Assembly: GCA_037013495.1 (NCBI GenBank)
Contig: CM072801.1
Span: 81,391,816-81,455,815 of the forward strand
Source: Hippophae tibetana
Taxonomy: Eukaryota > Streptophyta > Magnoliopsida > Rosales > Elaeagnaceae
DNA length: 64,000 nt
Direction: 5' to 3'
Of the stretch, positions 50,101 to 64,000 are shown in pieces (position 1 is the first letter of the stretch; each line of letters starts with the position of its first letter). Below the pieces are notes generated by a model that made no database searches, was not told the DNA's origin, and was given only the letters and a program-made list of their open reading frames with translations. The translations under genes were made by a program, and so were the position numbers.

Positions 50101-52490
50101 CAAAATCGGAGCTCGTCTCGATCCATACAATAATTGTTGGCCTAGCATTGGAACCTGATTTCTGTACCCAAATTCCATCGTGTACATAACCTATCGATGG
50201 TTTTAAGATTTTGTCGTAAATTTGCGGTTTACTTACCTTCGATTTGAATCAATAGAGCTGTAAATGAGATATTGCATCCGACAAAGGTTTCTTTATTTAT
50301 TTGGTAAATAAATCTGTATTCTTCCTAAAAAAACTATGGGAGCAGAAAAAGAAAGGGGCTAGTTTTCATAATTTCAAAAATAACAAAACATTTGATGAAT
50401 CAGACTTCCAACATCAAATGACCATAACTTTTGACTGGGGTATCGTAACGACTATTATAATATATCAAAATCGGAGCACGTCTCGATCCATACAATAATT
50501 GTTGGCCTAGAATTGGAACCTGATTTCCGTACCCAAATTCCATCGTTTACATAACTTATCGAGGGTTTTAAGATTTTGTCGTAAATTTCCGGTTTACTTA
50601 CCTTCGATATGATTCAATAGAGCTGTCAATGAGATATTGGTTCCGACAAAGGTTTCTTTATTTATTTGGTCATTAAATCTGTATTCTTCCTAAAACCGTA
50701 TAGGAGCAGAAAAAGAAAGGGGCTAGCTTTCATAATTTCAAAAATAACAAAACATTTGATGAATCAGACTTCCAACATCAAATGACCATAACTTTTGACT
50801 GGGGTATCGTAACGACTATTATAATATATCAAATCGGAGCACGTCTCGATCCATACAATAATTGTTGGCCTCGGATTGGAACCTGATTTCTGTACCCAAA
50901 TTCCATCGTGTACATAACCTATCGATGGTTTTAAGATTTTGTCGTACATTTGCGGTTTACTTACCTTCGATATGATTCAATAGAGCTGTCAATGAGATAT
51001 TGGTTTCGACAAAGGTTTCTTTATTTATTTGGTCATTAAATCTGTATTCTTCCTAAAAATGTATGGGAGCAGAAAAAGAAAGGGGCTAGTTTTCATAATT
51101 TCAAAAATAACAAAACATTTGATGAATCAGACTTCCAACATCAAATGACCATAACTTTTGACTTGGGTATCGTAACGACTATTATAATATATCAAATCGG
51201 AGCTCGTCTCGATCCATACAATAATTGTTGGCCTCGGAATGGAACTTGATTTCTGTACCCAAATTCCATCGTGTACATAACCTATCGAGGGTTTTAAGAT
51301 TTTGTCGTAAATTTGCGGTTTACTTACCTTCGATATGATTCAATAGAGCTGTCAATGAGATATTGGTTTCGACAAAGGTTTCTTTATTTATTTGGTCATT
51401 AAATCTGTATTCTTCCTAAAAACGTATAGGAGCAGAAAAAGAAAGGGGCTAGTCTTCAAAACTTCAAAAATACGAAAACATTTGATGAATCAGACTTCCA
51501 ACATCAAATGACCATAACTTTTAACTCGGGTATCGTAACGTCTATTATAATATATCAAAATCGGAGCTCGTCTCGATCCATACAATAATTTTTGGCCTAG
51601 CATTGGAACCTGATTTCTGTACCCAAATTCCATCGTGTACATAACCTATCGAGGGTTTTAAGATTTTGTCGTAAATTTGCGGTTTACTTACCTTCGATAT
51701 GATTCAATAGAGCTGTCAATGAGATATTGGTTCCGACAAAGGTTTCTTTATTTATTTGGTCATTAAATCTGTATTCTTCCTAAAACCGTATGGGAGCAGA
51801 AAAAGAAAGGGGCTAGCTTTCATAATTTCAAAAATAACAAAACATTTGATGAATCAGACTTCCAACATCAAATGACCATAACTTTTGACAGGGGTATCGT
51901 AACGACTATTATAATATATCAAATCGGAGCACGTCTCGATCCATACAATAATTGTTGGCCTCGGATTGGAACCTGATTTCTATACCCAAATTCCATCGTG
52001 TACATAACCTATCGATGGTTTTAAGATTTTGTCGTACATTTGCGGTTTACTTACCTTCGATATGATTCAATAGAGCTGTCAATGAGATATTGGTTTCGAC
52101 AAAGGTTTCTTTATTTATTTGGTCATTAAATCTGTATTCTTCCTAAAAATGTATGGGAGCAGAAAAAGAAAGGGGCTAGTTTTCATAATTTCAAAAATAA
52201 CAAAACATTTGATGAATCAGACTTCCAACATCAAATGACCATAACTTTTGACTTGGGTATCGTAACGACTATTATAATATATCAAATCGGAGCTCGTCTC
52301 GATCCATACAATAATTGTTGGCCTCGGAATGGAACTTGATTTCTGTACCCAAATTCCATCGTGTACATAACCTATCGAGGGTTTTAAGATTTTGTCGTAA
52401 ATTTGCGGTTTACTTACCTTCGATATGATTCAATAGAGCTGTCAATGAGATATTGGTTTCGACAAAGGTTTCTTTATTTATTTGGTCATT

Positions 52491-55400
52491 AAATCTGTAT
52501 TCTTCCTAAAAACGTATGGGAGCAGAAAAAGAAAGGGGCTAGTTTTCAAAATTTCAAAAATACGAAAACATTTGCTGAATCAGACTTCCAACATCAAATG
52601 ACAATAACTTTTAACTCGGGTATCGTAACGACTATTATAATATATCAAAATCGGAGCACGTCTCGATCCATACAATAATTGTTGGCCTAGAATTGGAACC
52701 TGATTTCCGTACCCAAATTCCATCGTTTACATAACTTATCGAGGGTTTGAAGATTTTGTCGTAAATTTCCGGTTTACTTACTTTCGATTTGAATCGATAG
52801 AGCTGTAAATGAGATATTGGATCCGACAAAGGTTTCTTTATTTTTTTGGTCATTAAATCTGTATTCTTCCTAAAAAAACTATGGGAGCAGAAAATGAAAG
52901 GGGCTAGTTTTCATAATTTCAAAAATAACAAAACATTTGATGAATCAGACTTCCAACATCAAATGACCATAACTTTTGACTGGGGTATCGTAACGACTAT
53001 TATAATATATCAAATCGGAGCTCGTCTCGATCCATACAATAATTGTTGGCCTCGTAATGGAACCTGATTTCTGTACCCAAATTCCATCGTGTACATAACC
53101 TATCGATGGTTTTAAGATTTTGTCGTAAATTTGCGGTTTACTTACCTTCGATATGATTCAATAGAGCTGTCAATGAGATATTGGTTTCGACAAAGGTTTC
53201 TTTTTTTATTTGGTCATTAAATCAGTATTCTTCCTAAAAACGTATAGGAGCAGAAAAAGAAAGGGGCTAGTCTTCAAAACTTCAAAAATACGAAAACATT
53301 TGATGAATCAGACTTCCAACATCAAATGACCATAACTTTTAACTCGGGTATCGTAACGTCTATTATAATATATCAAAATCGGAGCTCGTCTCGATCCATA
53401 CAATAATTGTTGGCCTAGCATTGGAACCTGATTTCTGTACCCAAATTCCATCGTGTACATAACCTATCGAGGGTTTTAAGATTTTGTCGTAAATTTGCGG
53501 TTTACTTACCTTCGATATGATTCAATAGAGCTGTCAATGAGATATTGGTTCCGACAAAGGTTTCTTTATTTATTTGGTCATTAAATCTGTATTCTTCCTA
53601 AAACCGTATGGAAGCAGAAAAAGAAAGGGGCTAGTTTTCATAATTTCAAAAATAACAAAACATTTGATGAATCAGACTTCCAACATCAAATGACCATAAC
53701 TTTTGACTGGGGTATCGTAACGACTATTATAATATATCAAATCGGAGCACGTCTCGATCCATACAATAATTGTTGGCCTCGGAATGGAACCTGATTTCTG
53801 TACCCAAATTCCATCGTGTACATAACCTATCGATGGTTTTAAGATTTTGTCGTACATTTGCGGTTTACTTACCTTCGATATGATTCAATAGAGCTGTCAA
53901 TGAGATATTGGTTTCGACAAAGGTTTCTTTATTTATTTGGTCATTAAATCTGTATTCTTCCTAAAAATGTATGGGAGCAGAAAAAGAAAGGGGCTAGTTT
54001 TCATAATTTGAAAAATAACAAAACATTTGATGAATCAGACTTCCAACATCAAATGACCATAACTTTTGACTTGGGTATCGTAACGACTATTATAATATAT
54101 CAAATCGGAGCTCGTCTCGATCCATACAATAATTGTTGGCCTCGGAATGGAACTTGATTTCTGTACCCAAATTCCATCGTGTACATAACCTATCGAGGGT
54201 TTTAAGATTTTGTCGTAAATTTGCGGTTTACTTACCTTCGATATGATTCAATAGAGCTGTCAATGAGATATTGGTTTCGACAAAGGTTTCTTTATTTATT
54301 TGGTCATTAAATCTGTATTCTTCCTAAAAACGTATGGGAGCAGAAAAAGAAAGGGGCTAGTTTTCAAAATTTCAAAAATACGAAAACATTTGCTGAATCA
54401 GACTTCCAACATCAAATGACAATAACTTTTAACTCGGGTATCGTAACGACTATTATAATATATCAAAATCGGAGCACGTCTCGATCCATACAATAATTGT
54501 TGGCCTAGAATTGGAACCTGATTTCCGTACCCAAATTCCATCGTTTACATAACTTATCGAGGGTTTGAAGATTTTGTCGTAAATTTCCGGTTTACTTACT
54601 TTCGATTTGAATCGATAGAGCTGTAAATGAGATATTGGATCCGACAAAGGTTTCTTTATTTTTTTGGTCATTAAATCTGTATTCTTCCTAAAAAAACTAT
54701 GGGAGCAGAAAAAGAAAGGGGCTAGTTTTCATAATTTCAAAAATAACAAAACATTTGATGAATCAGACTTCCAACATCAAATGACCATAACTTTTGACTG
54801 GGGTATCGTAACGACTATTATAATATATCAAATCGGAGCTCGTCTCGATCCATACAATAATTGTTGGCCTCGGAATGGAACCTGATTTCTGTACCCAAAT
54901 TCCATCGTGTACATAACCTATCGATGGTTTTAAGATTTTGTCGTAAATTTGCGGTTTACTTACCTTCGATATGATTCAATAGAGCTGTCAATGAGATATT
55001 GGTTTCGACAAAGGTTTCTTTATTTATTTGGTCATTAAATCAGTATTCTTCCTAAAAACGTATAGGAGCAGAAAAAGAAAGGGGCTAGTCTTCAAAACTT
55101 CAAAAATACTAAAACATTTGATGAATCAGACTTCCAACATCAAATGACCATAACTTTTAACTCGGGTATCGTAACCTCTATTATAATATATCAAAATCGG
55201 AGCTCGTCTCGATCCATACAATAATTGTTGGCCTAGCATTGGAACCTGATTTCTGTACCCAAATTCCATCGTGTACATAACCTATCGAGGGTTTTAAGAT
55301 TTTGTCGTAAATTTGCGGTTTACTTACCTTCGATATGATTCAATAGAGCTGTCAATGAGATATTGGTTCCGACAAAGGTTTCTTTATTTATTTGGTCATT

Positions 55401-57240
55401 AAATCTGTATTCTTCCTAAAACCGTATGGGAGCAGAAAAAGAAAGGGGCTAGTTTTCATAATTTCAAAAATAACAAAACATTTGATGAATCAGACTTCCA
55501 ACATCAAATGACCATAACTTTTGACTGGGGTATCGTAACGACTATTATAATATATCAAATCGGAGCACGTCTCGATCCATACAATAATTGTTGGCCTCGG
55601 AATGGAACCTGATTTCTGTACCCAAATTCCATCGTGTACATAACCTATCGATGGTTTTAAGATTTTGTCGTACATTTGCGGTTTACTTACCTTCGATATG
55701 ATTCAATAGAGCTGTCAATGAGATATTGGTTTCGACAAAGGTTTCTTTATTTATTTGGTCATTAAATCTGTATTCTTCCTAAAAATGTATGGGAGCAGAA
55801 AAAGAAAGGGGCTAGTTTTCATAATTTGAAAAATAACAAAACATTTGATGAATCAGACTTCCAACATCAAATGACCATAACTTTTGACTTGGGTATCGTA
55901 ACGACTATTATAATATATCAAATCGGAGCTCGTCTCGATCCATACAATAATTGTTGGCCTCGGAATGGAACTTGATTTCTGTACCCAAATTCCATCGTGT
56001 ACATAACCTATCGAGGGTTTTAAGATTTTGTCGTAAATTTGCGGTTTACTTACCTTCGATATGATTCAATAGAGCTGTCAATGAGATATTGGTTTCGACA
56101 AAGGTTTCTTTATTTATTTGGTCATTAAATCTGTATTCTTCCTAAAAACGTATGGGAGCAGAAAAAGAAAGGGGCTAGTTTTCAAAATTTCAAAAATACG
56201 AAAACATTTGATGAATCAGACTTCCAACATCAAATCACAATAACTTTTAACTCGGGTATCGTAATGACTATTATAATATATCAAAATCGGAGCACGTCTC
56301 GATCTATACAATAATTGTTGGCCTAGAATTGGAACCTGATTTCCGTACCCAAATTCCATCGTTTACATAACTTATCGAGGGTTTGAAGATTTTGTCGTAA
56401 ATTTCCGGTTTACTTACTTTCGATTTGAATCGATAGAGCTGTAAATGAGATATTGGATCCGACAAAGGTTTCTTTATTTTTTTGGTCATTAAATCTGTAT
56501 TCTTCCTAAAAAAACTATGGGAGCAGAAAAAGAAAGGGGCTAGTTTTCATAATTTCAAATATAACAAAACATTTGATGAATCAGACTTCCAACATCAAAT
56601 GACCATAACTTTTGACTGGGGTATCGTAACGACTATTATAATATATCAAATCGGAGCTCGTCTCGATCCATACAATAATTGTTGGCCTCGGAATGGAACC
56701 TGATTTCTGTACCCAAATTCCATCGTGTACATAACCTATCGATGGTTTTAAGATTTTGTCGTAAATTTGCGGTTTACTTACCTTCGATATAATTCAATAG
56801 AGCTGTCAATGAGATATTGGTTTCGACAAAGGTTTCTTTATTTATTTGGTCATTAAATCTGTATTCTTCCTAAAAACGTATAGGAGCAGAAAAAGAAAGG
56901 GGCTAGTCTTCAAAACTTCAAAAATACGAAAACATTTGATGAATCAGACTTCCAACATCAAATGACCATAACTTTTAACTCGGGTATCGTAACGTCTATT
57001 ATAATATATCAAAATCGGAGCTCGTCTCGATCCATACAATAATTGTTGGCCTAGCATTGGAACCTGATTTCTGTACCCAAATTCCATCGTGTACATAACC
57101 TATCGAGGGTTTTAAGATTTTGTCGTAAATTTGCGGTTTACTTACCTTCGATATGATTCAATAGAGCTGTCAATGAGATATTGGTTCCGACAAAGGTTTC
57201 TTTATTTATTTGGTCATTAAATCTGTATTCTTCCTAAAAC
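52491..57240. repeat. 5-mer HOR (1818 bp), two full copies and a partial third
   Basis: Landmarks recur at 1818 bp (52635/54453, 52846/54664/56482, 53672/55490). Each unit has a C monomer with AAAATTTCAAAAATACG, a B monomer with AAAAAAACTATGGG, a mosaic with CTAGTCTTC and ACGTCTATT, a B-like monomer with AAACCGTATGG and GTACATTTGCGG, and a B-like monomer with AAAAATGTATGGG and GACTTGGG. A related shorter arrangement with 1092-bp spacing precedes it at about 50.7-52.4 kb. The third copy diverges near 57.24 kb. Confidence 0.75.
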
Positions 57241-60200
57241 CGTATGGGAGCAGAAAAAGAAAGGGGCTAGTTTTCAAAACTTCACAAATACGAAAACATT
57301 TGATGAATCAGACTTCCAACATCAAATGACCATAACTTTTAACTCGGGTATCGTAACGACTATTATAATATATCAACATCGGAGCTCATCTCGATCCATA
57401 CAATAATTGTTGGCCTAGCATTGGAACCTGATTTCTCTACCCAAATTCCATCGTTTACATAACTTATCGAGGGTTTGAAGATTTCGTCGTAAATTTCCGG
57501 TTTACTTACCTTTGATTTGAATCAATAGAGCTGTAAATGAGATATTGCATCCGACAAAGGTTTATTTATTTATTTGGTTAATAAATCTGTATTCTTCCTA
57601 AAAAAACTATGGGAGCAGAAAAAGAAAGGGGCTAGTTTTCATAATTTCAAAAATAACAAAACATTTGATGAATCACACTTCCAACATCAAATGACCAAAA
57701 CTTTTGACTGCGGTATCGTAACGACTATTATAATATATCAAATCGGAGCTCGTATCGATCCATACAATAATTGTTGGCCTCAGAATGGAACCTGATTTCT
57801 GTACCCAAATTCCATCGTGTACATAACCTATCGATGGTTTTAAGATTTTGTCGTAAATTTGCGGTTTACTTACCTTCGATATTATTCAATAGAGCTGTTA
57901 ATGAGATATTGGTTTCGACAAAGGTTTCTTTATTTATTTGGTCATTAAATCTGTATTCTTCCTAAAAACGTATGGGAGCAGAAAAAGAAAGGGGCTAGTT
58001 TTCAAAACTTCAAAAATACGAAAACATTTGATGAATCAGACTTCCAACATCAAATGACCATAACTTTTAACTCGGGTATCGTAACGACTATTATAATATA
58101 TCAAAATCGGAGCACGTCTCGATCCATACAATAATTGTTGGCCTAGAATTGGAACCTGATTTCGGTACCCAAATTCCATCGTTTACATAACTTATCGAGG
58201 GTTTGAAGATTTTGTCGTAAATTTCCGGTTTACTTACTTTCGATTTGAATCGATAGAGCTGTAAATGAGATATTGGATCCGACGAAGGTTTCTTTATTTT
58301 TTTGGTCATTAAATCTGTATTATTCCTAAAAACGTATGGGAGCAGAAAAAGAAAGGGGCTAGTTTTCCAAACTTCGAAAATACAAAAACATTTGATGAAT
58401 CAGACTTCCAACATCAAATGACCATAACTTTTAACTAGGGTATCGTAACGACTATTATAATATATCAAAATCGGAGCTCGTCTCGATCCATACAATAATT
58501 GTTGGCCTAGCATTGGAACCTGATTTCTCTACCCAAATTCCATCGTTTACATAACTTATCGAGGGTTTGAAGATTTTGTCGTAAATTTGCGGTTTACTTA
58601 CCTTCGATTTGAATCAATAGAGCTGTAAATTAGATATTGCATCCGACAAAGGTTTCTTTATTTATTTGGTCAATAAATCTGTATTCTTCCTAAAAAAACT
58701 ATGGGAGCAGAAAAAGAAAGGGGCTAGTTTTCATAATTTCAAAAATAACAAAACATTTGATGAATCAGACTTCCAACATCAAATGACCATAACTTTTGAC
58801 TGGGGTATCGTAACGACTATTATAATATATGAAATCGGAGCTCGTCTCAATCCATACAATAATTGTTGGCCTCGGAATGGAACCTGATTTCTGTACCCAA
58901 ATTCCATCGTGTACATAACCTATCGATGGTTTTAAGATTTTGTCGTAAATTTGCGGTTTACTTACCTTCGATATGATTCAATAGAGCTGTCAATGAGATA
59001 TTGGTTTCGACAAAGGTTTCTTTATTTATTTGGTCATTAAATTTGTATTCTTCCTAAAAACGTATGGGAGCAGAAAAAGAAAGGGGCTAGTTTTCATAAT
59101 TTCAAAAATAACAAAACATTTGATGAATCAGACTTCCAACATCAAATGACCATAACTTTTGACTTGGGTATCGTAACGACTATTATAATATATCAAATCG
59201 GAGCTCGTCTCGATCCATACAATAATTGTTGGCCTCGGAATGGAACCTGATTTCTGTACCCAAATTCCATCGTGTACATAACCTATCGAGGGTTTTAAGA
59301 TTTTGTCGTAAATTTGCGGTTTACTTACCTTCGATATGATTCAATAGAGCTGTCAATGAGATATTGGTTTCGACAAAGGTTTCTTTATTTATTTGGTCAT
59401 TAAATCTGTATTCTTCCTAAAAACGTATGGGAGCAGAAAAAGAAAGGGGCTAGTTTTCAAAACTTTAAAAATACGAAAACATTTGATGAATCAGACTTCC
59501 AACATCAAATGACAATAACTTTTAACTCGGGTATCGTAACGACTATTATAATATATCAAAATCGGAGCACGTCTCGATCCATACAATAATTGTTGGCCTA
59601 GAATTGGAACCTGATTTCCGTACCCAAATTCCTTCGTTTACATAACTTATCGAGGGTTTGAAGATTTTGTCGTAAATTTGCGGTTTACTTACTTTCGATT
59701 TGAATCGATAGAGCTGTAAATGAGATATTGCATCCGAAAAAGGTTTCTTTATTTATTTGGTTAATAAATCTGTATTCTTCCTAAAAAAACTATGGGAGCA
59801 GAAAAAGAAAGGGGCTAGCTTTCATAATTTCAAAAATAACAAAACATTTGATGAATCAGACTTCCAACATCAAATGACCATAACTTTTGACAGGGGTATC
59901 GTAACGACTATTATAATATATCAAATCGGAGCACGTCTCGATCCATACAATAATTGTTGGCCTCGGATTGGAACCTGATTTCTGTACCCAAATTCCATCG
60001 TGTACATAACCTATCGATGGTTTTAAGATTTTGTCGTACATTTGCGGTTTACTTACCTTCGATATGATTCAATAGAGCTGTCAATGAGATATTGGTTTCG
60101 ACAAAGGTTTCTTTATTTATTTGGTCATTAAATCTGTATTCTTCCTAAAAATGTATGGGAGCAGAAAAAGAAAGGGGCTAGTTTTCATAATTTCAAAAAT

Positions 60201-63200
60201 AACAAAACATTTGATGAATCAGACTTCCAACATCAAATGACCATAACTTTTGACTTGGGTATCGTAACGACTATTATAATATATCAAATCGGAGCTCGTC
60301 TCGATCCATACAATAATTGTTGGCCTCGGAATGGAACTTGATTTCTGTACCCAAATTCCATCGTGTACATAACCTATCGAGGGTTTTAAGATTTTGTCGT
60401 AAATTTGCGGTTTACTTACCTTCGATATGATTCAATAGAGCTGTCAATGAGATATTGGTTTCGACAAAGGTTTCTTTATTTATTTGGTCATTAAATCTGT
60501 ATTCTTCCTAAAAACGTATGGGAGCAGAAAAAGAAAGGGGCTAGTTTTCAAAATTTCAAAAATACGAAAACATTTGATGAATCAGACTTCCAACATCAAA
60601 TCACAATAACTTTTAACTCGGGTATCGTAATGACTATTATAATATATCAAAATCGGAGCACGTCTCGATCTATACAATAATTGTTGGCCTAGAATTGGAA
60701 CCTGATTTCCGTACCCAAATTCCATCATTTACATAACTTATCGAGGGTTTGAAGATTTTGCCGTAAATTTCCGGTTTACTTACTTTCGATTTGAATCGAT
60801 AGAGCTGTAAATGAGATATTGGATCCGACAAAGGTTTCTTTATTTTTTTGGTCATTAAATCTGTATTCTTCCTAAAAAAACTATGGGAGCAGAAAAAGAA
60901 AGGGGCTAGTTTTCATAATTTCAAATATAACAAAACATTTGATGAATCAGACTTCCAACATCAAATGACCATAACTTTTGACTGGGGTATCGTAACGACT
61001 ATTATAATATATCAAATCGGAGCTCGTCTCGATCCATACAATAATTGTTGGCCTCGGAATGGAACCTGATTTCTGTACCCAAATTCCATCGTGTACATAA
61101 CCTATCGATGGTTTTAAGATTTTGTCGTAAATTTGCGGTTTACTTACCTTCGATATAATTCAATAGAGCTGTCAATGAGATATTGGTTTCGACAAAGGTT
61201 TCTTTATTTATTTGGTCATTAAATCTGTATTCTTCCTAAAAACGTATAGGAGCAGAAAAAGAAAGGGGCTAGTCTTCAAAACTTCAAAAATACGAAAACA
61301 TTTGATGAATCAGACTTCCAACATCAAATGACCATAACTTTTAACTCGGGTATCGTAACGTCTATTATAATATATCAAAATCGGAGCTCGTCTCGATCCA
61401 TACAATAATTGTTGGCCTAGCATTGGAACCTGATTTCTGTACCCAAATTCCATCGTGTACATAACCTATCGAGGGTTTTAAGATTTTGTCGTAAATTTGC
61501 GGTTTACTTACCTTCGATATGATTCAATAGAGCTGTCAATGAGATATTGGTTCCGACAAAGGTTTCTTTATTTATTTGGTCATTAAATCTGTATTCTTCC
61601 TAAAACCGTATGGGAGCAGAAAAAGAAAGGGGCTAGTTTTCAAAACTTCACAAATACGAAAACATTTGATGAATCAGACTTCCAACATCAAATGACCATA
61701 ACTTTTAACTCGGGTATCGTAACGACTATTATAATATATCAACATCGGAGCTCATCTCGATCCATACAATAATTGTTGGCCTAGCATTGGAACCTGATTT
61801 CTCTACCCAAATTCCATCGTTTACATAACTTATCGAGGGTTTGAAGATTTCGTCGTAAATTTCCGGTTTACTTACCTTTGATTTGAATCAATAGAGCTGT
61901 AAATGAGATATTGCATCCGACAAAGGTTTATTTATTTATTTGGTTAATAAATCTGTATTCTTCCTAAAAAAACTATGGGAGCAGAAAAAGAAAGGGGCTA
62001 GTTTTCATAATTTCAAAAATAACAAAACATTTGATGAATCACACTTCCAACATCAAATGACCAAAACTTTTGACTGCGGTATCGTAACGACTATTATAAT
62101 ATATCAAATCGGAGCTCGTATCGATCCATACAATAATTGTTGGCCTCAGAATGGAACCTGATTTCTGTACCCAAATTCCATCGTGTACATAACCTATCGA
62201 TGGTTTTAAGATTTTGTCGTAAATTTGCGGTTTACTTACCTTCGATATTATTCAATAGAGCTGTTAATGAGATATTGGTTTCGACAAAGGTTTCTTTATT
62301 TATTTGGTCATTAAATCTGTATTCTTCCTAAAAACGTATGGGAGCAGAAAAAGAAAGGGGCTAGTTTTCAAAACTTCAAAAATACGAAAACATTTGATGA
62401 ATCAGACTTCCAACATCAAATGACCATAACTTTTAACTCGGGTATCGTAACGACTATTATAATATATCAAAATCGGAGCACGTCTCGATCCATACAATAA
62501 TTGTTGGCCTAGAATTGGAACCTGATTTCGGTACCCAAATTCCATCGTTTACATAACTTATCGAGGGTTTGAAGATTTTGTCGTAAATTTCCGGTTTACT
62601 TACTTTCGATTTGAATCGATAGAGCTGTAAATGAGATATTGGATCCGACGAAGGTTTCTTTATTTTTTTGGTCATTAAATCTGTATTATTCCTAAAAATG
62701 TATGGGAGCAGAAAAAGAAAGGGGCTAGTTTTCCAAACTTCGAAAATACAAAAACATTTGATGAATCAGACTTCCAACATCAAATGACCATAACTTTTAA
62801 CTAGGGTATCGTAACGACTATTATAATATATCAAAATCGGAGCTCGTCTCGATCCATACAATAATTGTTGGCCTAGCATTGGAACCTGATTTCTCTACCC
62901 AAATTCCATCGTTTACATAACTTATCGAGGGTTTGAAGATTTTGTCGTAAATTTGCGGTTTACTTACCTTCGATTTGAATCAATAGAGCTGTAAATTAGA
63001 TATTGCATCCGACAAAGGTTTCTTTATTTATTTGGTCAATAAATCTGTATTCTTCCTAAAAAAACTATGGGAGCAGAAAAAGAAAGGGGCTAGTTTTCAT
63101 AATTTCAAAAATAACAAAACATTTGATGAATCAGACTTCCAACATCAAATGACCATAACTTTTGACTGGGGTATCGTAACGACTATTATAATATATGAAA

Positions 63201-64000
63201 TCGGAGCTCGTCTCAATCCATACAATAATTGTTGGCCTCGGAATGGAACCTGATTTCTGTACCCAAATTCCATCGTGTACATAACCTATCGATGGTTTTA
63301 AGATTTTGTCGTAAATTTGCGGTTTACTTACCTTCGATATGATTCAATAGAGCTGTCAATGAGATATTGGTTTCGACAAAGGTTTCTTTATTTATTTGGT
63401 CATTAAATTTGTATTCTTCCTAAAAACGTATGGGAGCAGAAAAAGAAAGGGGCTAGTTTTCATAATTTCAAAAATAACAAAACATTTGATGAATCAGACT
63501 TCCAACATCAAATGACCATAACTTTTGACTTGGGTATCGTAACGACTATTATAATATATCAAATCGGAGCTCGTCTCGATCCATACAATAATTGTTGGCC
63601 TCGGAATGGAACCTGATTTCTGTACACAAATTCCATCGTGTACATAACCTATCGAGGGTTTTAAGATTTTGTCGTAAATTTGCGGTTTACTTACCTTCGA
63701 TATGATTCAATAGAGCTGTCAATGAGATATTGGTTTCGACAAAGGTTTCTTTATTTATTTGGTCATTAAATCTGTATTCTTCCTAAAAACGTATGGGAGC
63801 AGAAAAAGAAAGGGGCTAGTTTTCAAAACTTTAAAAATACGAAAACATTTGATGAATCAGACTTCCAACATCAAATGACAATAACTTTTAACTCGGGTAT
63901 CGTAACGACTATTATAATATATCAAAATCGGAGCACGTCTCGATCCATACAATAATTGTTGGCCTAGAATTGGAACCTGATTTCCGTACCCAAATTCCTT
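55900..64000. repeat. 12-mer satellite duplication (4366 bp), two copies, open at right edge
   Basis: Landmarks pair at a constant 4366 bp (56304/60670, 56482/60848, 57574/61940, 57771/62137, 58091/62457, 58666/63032). Close identity runs from about 55.9-59.6 kb against 60.2-64.0 kb. Shared rare variants include CATCAAATCACAATAAC, GTAATGACTATT, a CAACATCGGAGCTC monomer, GAATCACACTTCC, GACTGCGG and TAAATTAGATATTG. The copies match through the final bases (ATTCCTT at 59632 and at the edge), so the second copy may continue outside the window. Confidence 0.8.

Larger units (their letters stand above)
40826..64000. repeat. Satellite array, right arm, same ~364-bp monomer
   Basis: The same satellite continues directly after the retroelement, in the same orientation and at the phase expected if the element split one monomer (CAAAG then GTTTCTTTATT). 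About 64 monomers fit. From 40826 to about 42.4 kb it closely copies 24037 to about 25.6 kb (offset 16789): shared rare variants are ACTATTGGAG, GACTGGGTATCG, GATTTCGGTACC and GGGAGAAGAA. Beyond that the monomer variants change and a different set of HORs is present. The array runs past the window edge. No gene or second element is visible. Confidence 0.97.

Overview
This 64 kb window is plant repetitive DNA. I found no host gene in it. It is a long tandem satellite array with a monomer of about 364 bp (roughly 75 monomers left of the insertion and 64 right of it, from length divided by period). One 13.5 kb LTR retrotransposon of the Ty3 (Metaviridae) Athila lineage interrupts it. The plant origin rests on the Athila-type polyprotein, the primer site complementary to plant tRNA-Asp, and the satellite plus Athila combination, which is known from plant centromeres and pericentromeres. 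I do not recognise the satellite family or the species.

Layout. 1-27313: satellite array, left arm. 27314-40825: Athila-type element, flanked by the 5-bp target duplication CAAAG (27309-27313 and 40826-40830). 40826-64000: satellite array, right arm, same orientation and in phase with the left arm. The satellite has three monomer classes (called A, B and C here) in a basic A-B-C trimer of about 1092 bp. Larger higher-order repeats (HORs) are built from it: trimers at about 4.4-8 kb, a 10-mer of 3638 bp twice at about 6.65-14.0 kb, an 8-mer of 2909 bp three times at 13.9-22.6 kb followed by a 9-mer spacing of 3272 bp, an 11-mer/10-mer duplication at about 42.1-50.1 kb, a 5-mer of 1818 bp at about 52.5-57.2 kb, and a 12-mer of 4366 bp that reaches the right edge. 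Nearly every monomer has a 9-bp inverted repeat with a 14-nt spacer.

The element looks whole and young. Its LTRs of 2060 and 2070 bp differ by about one substitution and two short indels in a GC-rich slippery stretch. In order it has: 5' LTR, tRNA-Asp primer site, structured leader, ORF1 (445 aa, Gag only), a 357-nt spacer, ORF2 (1723 aa, Gag-protease-RT-RNase H-integrase), a 1.9 kb stretch with no recognisable env, a polypurine tract and the 3' LTR. The most unusual point is that it has two Gag coding regions, about 71% identical over a 202-residue core by hand count. Each ORF is followed by the same pair of hairpins. This suggests an old duplication of gag plus a downstream RNA-structure cassette in an element lineage that has kept both copies open. 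The leader also has two tandem hairpins whose stems differ by compensatory base changes.

The many short open frames in the satellite, and those in the GC-rich part of the LTRs, are periodic or compositional by-products and are not annotated as genes.
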